Below, one piece after another: positions 4,167 through 7,006 of a DNA stretch of 7,006 nt. Within the stretch, counting starts at the first letter, position 1. Every line of letters begins with the position of its first letter. The stretch spans positions 1 through 7,006 of the forward strand of contig CAMHKP010000020.1 in the NCBI GenBank assembly GCA_946185785.1, read 5' to 3'. Source of the stretch: an uncultured Alphaproteobacteria bacterium. Its GTDB lineage: Bacteria; Pseudomonadota; Alphaproteobacteria; Rs-D84. The position numbers were made by a program, and so were the translations under genes. Under the pieces are notes generated by a model. The model made no database searches. It saw only the letters and a list, made by a program, of their open reading frames with translations, and was not told where the DNA came from.

Positions 4167-6224
4167 ATGAATCCAGAAGAAATGCAAGAGACGCCACAAC
4201 AGGCGATTGAAAAATATACCACCGATTTTACAAAATTGGCGGCTGATGGGAAATTGGATCCGGTTATTGGTCGTGACGAAGAAATTCGTCGCACTATCCA
4301 GGTTTTATCCCGTCGTACCAAAAATAATCCTGTTTTAATTGGTAATCCGGGTGTCGGTAAAACCGCGATTGTCGAAGGTCTGGCGGAACGCATCATTTCG
4401 CGCGATATTCCAGAAAACCTGATGAACAAAAAGTTGTTGTCGCTTGATTTAGGTGCAATGATGGCGGGGGCAATGTTCCGCGGTCAATTCGAAGGGCGCC
4501 TGAAAGCGATATTAAAGGCGGTCAAGGAAGCCGAAGGTCAAATCATTTTGTTCATTGACGAATTGCATAATATGGTTGGTGCAGGCAAGGGCGAAGGCTC
4601 TATGGATGCCGGAAACTTGTTAAAACCAATGTTAGCGCGTGGTGAATTGCACTGTCTGGGGGCAACAACATTGGATGAATATCGTCAATATATTGAAAAA
4701 GATCCGGCATTGGCGCGTCGTTTTCAACCTGTTTATATTGAAGAGCCAACCGTGGACGACACGATTTCGATTTTGCGTGGACTGAAAGAAAAATACGAAG
4801 GGCATCATGGTGTTCGTATTTCTGACAGTGCGTTGGTTTCCGCGGTAAAATTGTCTGACCGTTATATTACAGACCGTTTTTTACCAGATAAGGCGATTGA
4901 CCTTATTGACGAAGCGGCAGCGCGTGTTCGTATCGAAGTTTCGTCAAAACCAGATGCGCTGGACGAAGTCGACCACCGTTTAATGCAGCTGAAAATTGAA
5001 CAGCAGGCATTAAAGAAGGAAAAAGATGAAGATTCTAAGAAGCGTCTGGCTGCTTTAGAAAAACAAATTGCTGAAGTTAGCGCAGAATCAGAAAAAATGA
5101 CAGCGCAATGGCGTGCCGAACAAGAAAAAATGCACGGCTTGTCAGATGCGATGGCGGCATTGGACGCAGCAAAGGCCGAAGTGGCATCTGCTATGCGCAG
5201 CGGTGATTATGAAAAGGCGTCAGCCCTGCAATATGGCAAAATTCCAGAATTAGAAGAAAAAATAAAGAAAATGAACGCGGATGCACGCGAATACAAAACC
5301 GTTCTGCCAGAACATATCGCGGCTGTGGTCAGTAAATGGACTGGCGTTCCAGCAGACAGATTGACAGTCGAAGAACAATCGAAACTGTTGAATATCGAAG
5401 ATGAATTACGTAAACGTGTTGTTGGACAAGACGAAGCATTGTCTATTGTCGCGCGCGCAATTCGTCGTTCGCGCGCAGGTTTGTCGGATCCGCATCGTCC
5501 GTCTGGTTCGTTCATGTTTTTGGGGCCAACCGGTGTTGGTAAAACCGAAGTCGCAAAAGCCTTGGCGGAATATCTGTTTAATGACGATACCGCAATGACC
5601 CGAATTGATATGAGTGAATTTATGGAACCACATTCGGTTGCACGTTTAATTGGTGCGCCCCCGGGGTACGTCGGTTATGATGCGGGCGGTGTTTTGACAG
5701 AAAGTGTTCGTCGTCGTCCATATCAAGTATTGTTGTTTGATGAAATTGAAAAAGCACATCCAGATGTGTTCAATGTGTTCTTGCAAGTATTGGACGATGG
5801 TCGTCTAACAGATGGCCAAGGGCATGTTGTGAATTTCACAAACACCATCATCATAATGACCAGTAATTTGCCAGATATGGATGCTGTGCGGAAGAATTTC
5901 CGTCCAGAATTCATAAATCGTGTTGATGAAATTGTGTTCTTTAATGCGCTGGGTCAAGATGTTATGGCAGACATTGTGAAAATTCAAATTCGCAATTTAG
6001 AAAAACGTTTGTCTGAACGTCGTATCACATTGGATATCACCGATAAGGCGATTAAATGGTTGGCGGATAATGGATATGATTCTGTATTCGGGGCGCGACC
6101 ATTGAAACGACTTATTACATCAAGTGTCGAAGATAAAATTGCTGATTTGATTTTATCTGGTGCGGTGGTTGATGGCGGAACAGTGTTCGTTGATACGCAC
6201 GGCAAAGAATTGACTGTGAAATAA
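4167..6224 (+). CDS. clpB: ClpB disaggregase lacking the N-terminal domain
   Basis: A 685-residue AAA+ chaperone that, with DnaK, pulls polypeptides out of aggregates in the cytoplasm. Module 1 carries Walker A GNPGVGKT (59-66), Walker B IILFIDE (126-132), arginine fingers in ALARRF (R184, R185) and an aromatic pore residue F104 in place of the usual Tyr. The coiled-coil middle domain (about 262-380) is full length, which separates ClpB from ClpA and ClpC. Module 2 has Walker A GPTGVGKT (453-460), Walker [11 protein letters not shown] (521-530), pore Tyr in GYVGY (500-504), finger R585 and sensor-2 GARPLKR (642-648). ClpB normally has about 860 residues; the roughly 145-residue N-domain is absent. 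The frame upstream is open to 4035 but has no ATG, GTG or TTG and no N-domain-like sequence. GGGGG lies seven to eight bases before ATG. Only eight residues separate TSNL (566-569) and NFRPEF (577-582), a loop of about 27 in E. coli ClpB as I recall it. Confidence 0.96.
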   Translation: MNPEEMQETPQQAIEKYTTDFTKLAADGKLDPVIGRDEEIRRTIQVLSRRTKNNPVLIGNPGVGKTAIVEGLAERIISRDIPENLMNKKLLSLDLGAMMAGAMFRGQFEGRLKAILKAVKEAEGQIILFIDELHNMVGAGKGEGSMDAGNLLKPMLARGELHCLGATTLDEYRQYIEKDPALARRFQPVYIEEPTVDDTISILRGLKEKYEGHHGVRISDSALVSAVKLSDRYITDRFLPDKAIDLIDEAAARVRIEVSSKPDALDEVDHRLMQLKIEQQALKKEKDEDSKKRLAALEKQIAEVSAESEKMTAQWRAEQEKMHGLSDAMAALDAAKAEVASAMRSGDYEKASALQYGKIPELEEKIKKMNADAREYKTVLPEHIAAVVSKWTGVPADRLTVEEQSKLLNIEDELRKRVVGQDEALSIVARAIRRSRAGLSDPHRPSGSFMFLGPTGVGKTEVAKALAEYLFNDDTAMTRIDMSEFMEPHSVARLIGAPPGYVGYDAGGVLTESVRRRPYQVLLFDEIEKAHPDVFNVFLQVLDDGRLTDGQGHVVNFTNTIIIMTSNLPDMDAVRKNFRPEFINRVDEIVFFNALGQDVMADIVKIQIRNLEKRLSERRITLDITDKAIKWLADNGYDSVFGARPLKRLITSSVEDKIADLILSGAVVDGGTVFVDTHGKELTVK

Positions 6225-6226
6225 GG

Positions 6227-6250
6227 AACGGGGCAATCGCCCCGTTTTTT
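6227..6250 (+). terminator. Intrinsic terminator of clpB
   Basis: AACGGGGC and GCCCCGTT form an eight-pair stem around an AATC loop, beginning two bases after the clpB TAA and followed by a run of Ts (6245-6250). In the other direction there is no T tract after the stem, so it would not clearly stop the converging acyl carrier protein transcript, whose stop codon at 6249-6251 touches this site. Confidence 0.9.
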
Positions 6251-6683
6251 ATTTTTGATATTGTTTCAGTTTTGTGACTAACGCTTTTTTGTTTGCAAGT
6301 GCGCGAATACATTCATTTAACAACGATCTTGGGATAATTACAACTGGTTCATCAGCGTTTGCCAGTGGGGCAGCATAACCCAATGGCGCGTACATACTCA
6401 ATGCTGCCTGTGCGACCACAGGGTTAAGTTGGTTGTGAGCAACAAGTGTATCAACAAAAGTTTTGAAAAGATCAGCGAATGTAGAGTATTGATCAATTTT
6501 ATATTCCACAAAATTGCGAAATTTCAATTTGAACTTCTTTTCAAAAGCCACAATTAATTCAACAGCATCCAAGGAATCTAAGCCAACATCCATCAATTTA
6601 GTATATGGTGATTGTGGAACTTGTATATGTGTTGTTTGATAAAATAAGTCTTTGAATGTTTTAACGATATCCTGAGGGGGCAT
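6249..6683 (-). CDS. Acyl carrier protein with a C-terminal extension
   Basis: A 144-residue protein whose first 80 or so residues are an acyl carrier domain. LMDVGLDSLDAVELIVAFEKKF (split around S37 in the DSL motif) holds the serine that would receive 4'-phosphopantetheine and the acidic recognition helix after it. The domain closes with YSTFADLFKTFVDTL (66-80). Ordinary carrier proteins have about 80 residues. Here about 60 more follow (NPVVAQAALSMYAP, later VVIIPRSLLNECIRALANKK), with no family I recognise. The ATG overlaps the stop of the ABC gene by one base (TAATG), with AAAGGAGA seven bases upstream, so the two are translationally coupled. A specialised carrier for lipid A, sphingolipid or other envelope acyl chains is plausible given the exporter; the housekeeping fatty-acid ACP is unlikely because of the extension and context. 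Confidence 0.85.
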   Translation of the reverse strand: MPPQDIVKTFKDLFYQTTHIQVPQSPYTKLMDVGLDSLDAVELIVAFEKKFKLKFRNFVEYKIDQYSTFADLFKTFVDTLVAHNQLNPVVAQAALSMYAPLGYAAPLANADEPVVIIPRSLLNECIRALANKKALVTKLKQYQK

Positions 6684-7006
6684 TATTTTTTCTCCTTTGA
6701 TTTAAATTGAATATCGCGCAGTTTTTTGTATTCCCCTCCTAATGCACACAATTCTGCGTCGGTACCTTGTTCAACAATTTGACCGTCTTTGACAACACAA
6801 ATCATATCGGCATCTAAAATAGTGGACAGACGGTGTGCGATGACAAATGTTGTGCGTCCAACCATTAAATCTTTTAATGCAGCTTGAATCAATTTTTCAC
6901 TTTGTGTATCAAGCGCTGATGTCGCTTCGTCCAGCAACAATATTGGTGAATCTTTTAATATCGCACGTGCAATAGCAATACGCTGTTTTTGACCGCCAGA
7001 TAACAT
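6683..7006 (-). CDS. ABC exporter ATP-binding domain, MsbA-like (partial, C-terminal end)
   Basis: Only the last 107 or so codons are in the window; the gene continues past the right edge, and the Met at the edge is probably internal. Visible motifs are signature LSGGQ (2-6), Walker B ILLLDE (22-27), D-loop SALD (30-33) and switch histidine H58 in VIAHRLST, then [12 protein letters not shown] (71-82). The order and wording are typical of exporters with membrane and ATPase domains fused in one chain, such as MsbA lipid flippases and related multidrug or peptide exporters. The Walker A motif and membrane domain lie outside, so substrate cannot be told from this part. The tail ends in KSKEKK. 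The coupled acyl carrier protein gene immediately downstream favours a lipid or acylated substrate, by inference. Confidence 0.88.
   Translation of the reverse strand: MLSGGQKQRIAIARAILKDSPILLLDEATSALDTQSEKLIQAALKDLMVGRTTFVIAHRLSTILDADMICVVKDGQIVEQGTDAELCALGGEYKKLRDIQFKSKEKK

Noticed and set aside
5207..5515. Leftward frame of 102 codons inside clpB
   Set aside because: clpB is fully supported by motifs along its length in the other direction; this frame is an antisense artefact.
6683..7006. Complete small ATP-binding protein starting at the Met near 7006
   Set aside because: The frame reaches the window edge, begins one residue before the LSGGQ signature and lacks Walker A, so it is the end of a longer exporter gene.

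Overview
The window looks like a chromosomal segment from an alphaproteobacterium with an AT-leaning, compact genome, possibly a host-associated lineage. The evidence for this is an alphaproteobacterial-type ribosomal protein L28, a YraN-family gene, a GC-rich palindromic repeat of the CCCGGA...TCCGGG kind often seen between alphaproteobacterial genes, and a VirB8-type secretion islet standing alone as in Rickettsiales. I cannot name a genus from the sequence. Genes are tightly packed, with 1-8 base stop/start overlaps, and almost every base can be assigned to a gene, promoter, terminator or repeat.

Layout. Positions 1-63 hold a promoter and ribosome binding site for a leftward gene outside the window. 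Then come yraN (leftward, 64-414) and, divergently, a lone phage-tail-fibre-like gene (461-958). That gene converges, with 3 bases between stop codons, on a leftward operon running from 3259 to 962. The operon encodes a 48-residue lipoprotein (VirB7-like), two consecutive single-pass membrane proteins of VirB8-like layout, and a secreted protein of unknown function. It has a near-consensus sigma-70 promoter at 3285-3314.

Positions 3260-3621 carry a tRNA-Leu(CAA) gene with its terminator, a nested palindromic element, and a 17-base copy of the tRNA 3' end followed by a second terminator. This arrangement resembles an old integration scar. Upstream is rpmB (L28, with a long basic tail), probably transcribed together with the tRNA. 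An intergenic region of 167 bases separates rpmB from the rightward clpB and contains promoter candidates for both, the clpB one resembling a heat-shock promoter.

The ClpB disaggregase lacks the N-terminal domain and has a shortened loop in the second ATPase module. It ends in a clear intrinsic terminator. The right end holds a leftward pair: the C-terminal part of an MsbA-type ABC exporter, coupled by a TAATG overlap to an acyl carrier protein with an unusual C-terminal extension.

How the parts relate: yraN, rpmB, tRNA-Leu and clpB are housekeeping genes. The secretion islet probably supplies inner-membrane and outer-membrane parts to a type IV secretion machine whose ATPases and channel proteins are encoded elsewhere. 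The ABC/ACP pair suggests lipid or acyl-chain handling linked to export. The most unusual items are the VirB7/VirB8/VirB8 islet, the tRNA-Leu scar, the N-domain-less ClpB and the ACP with its extension.
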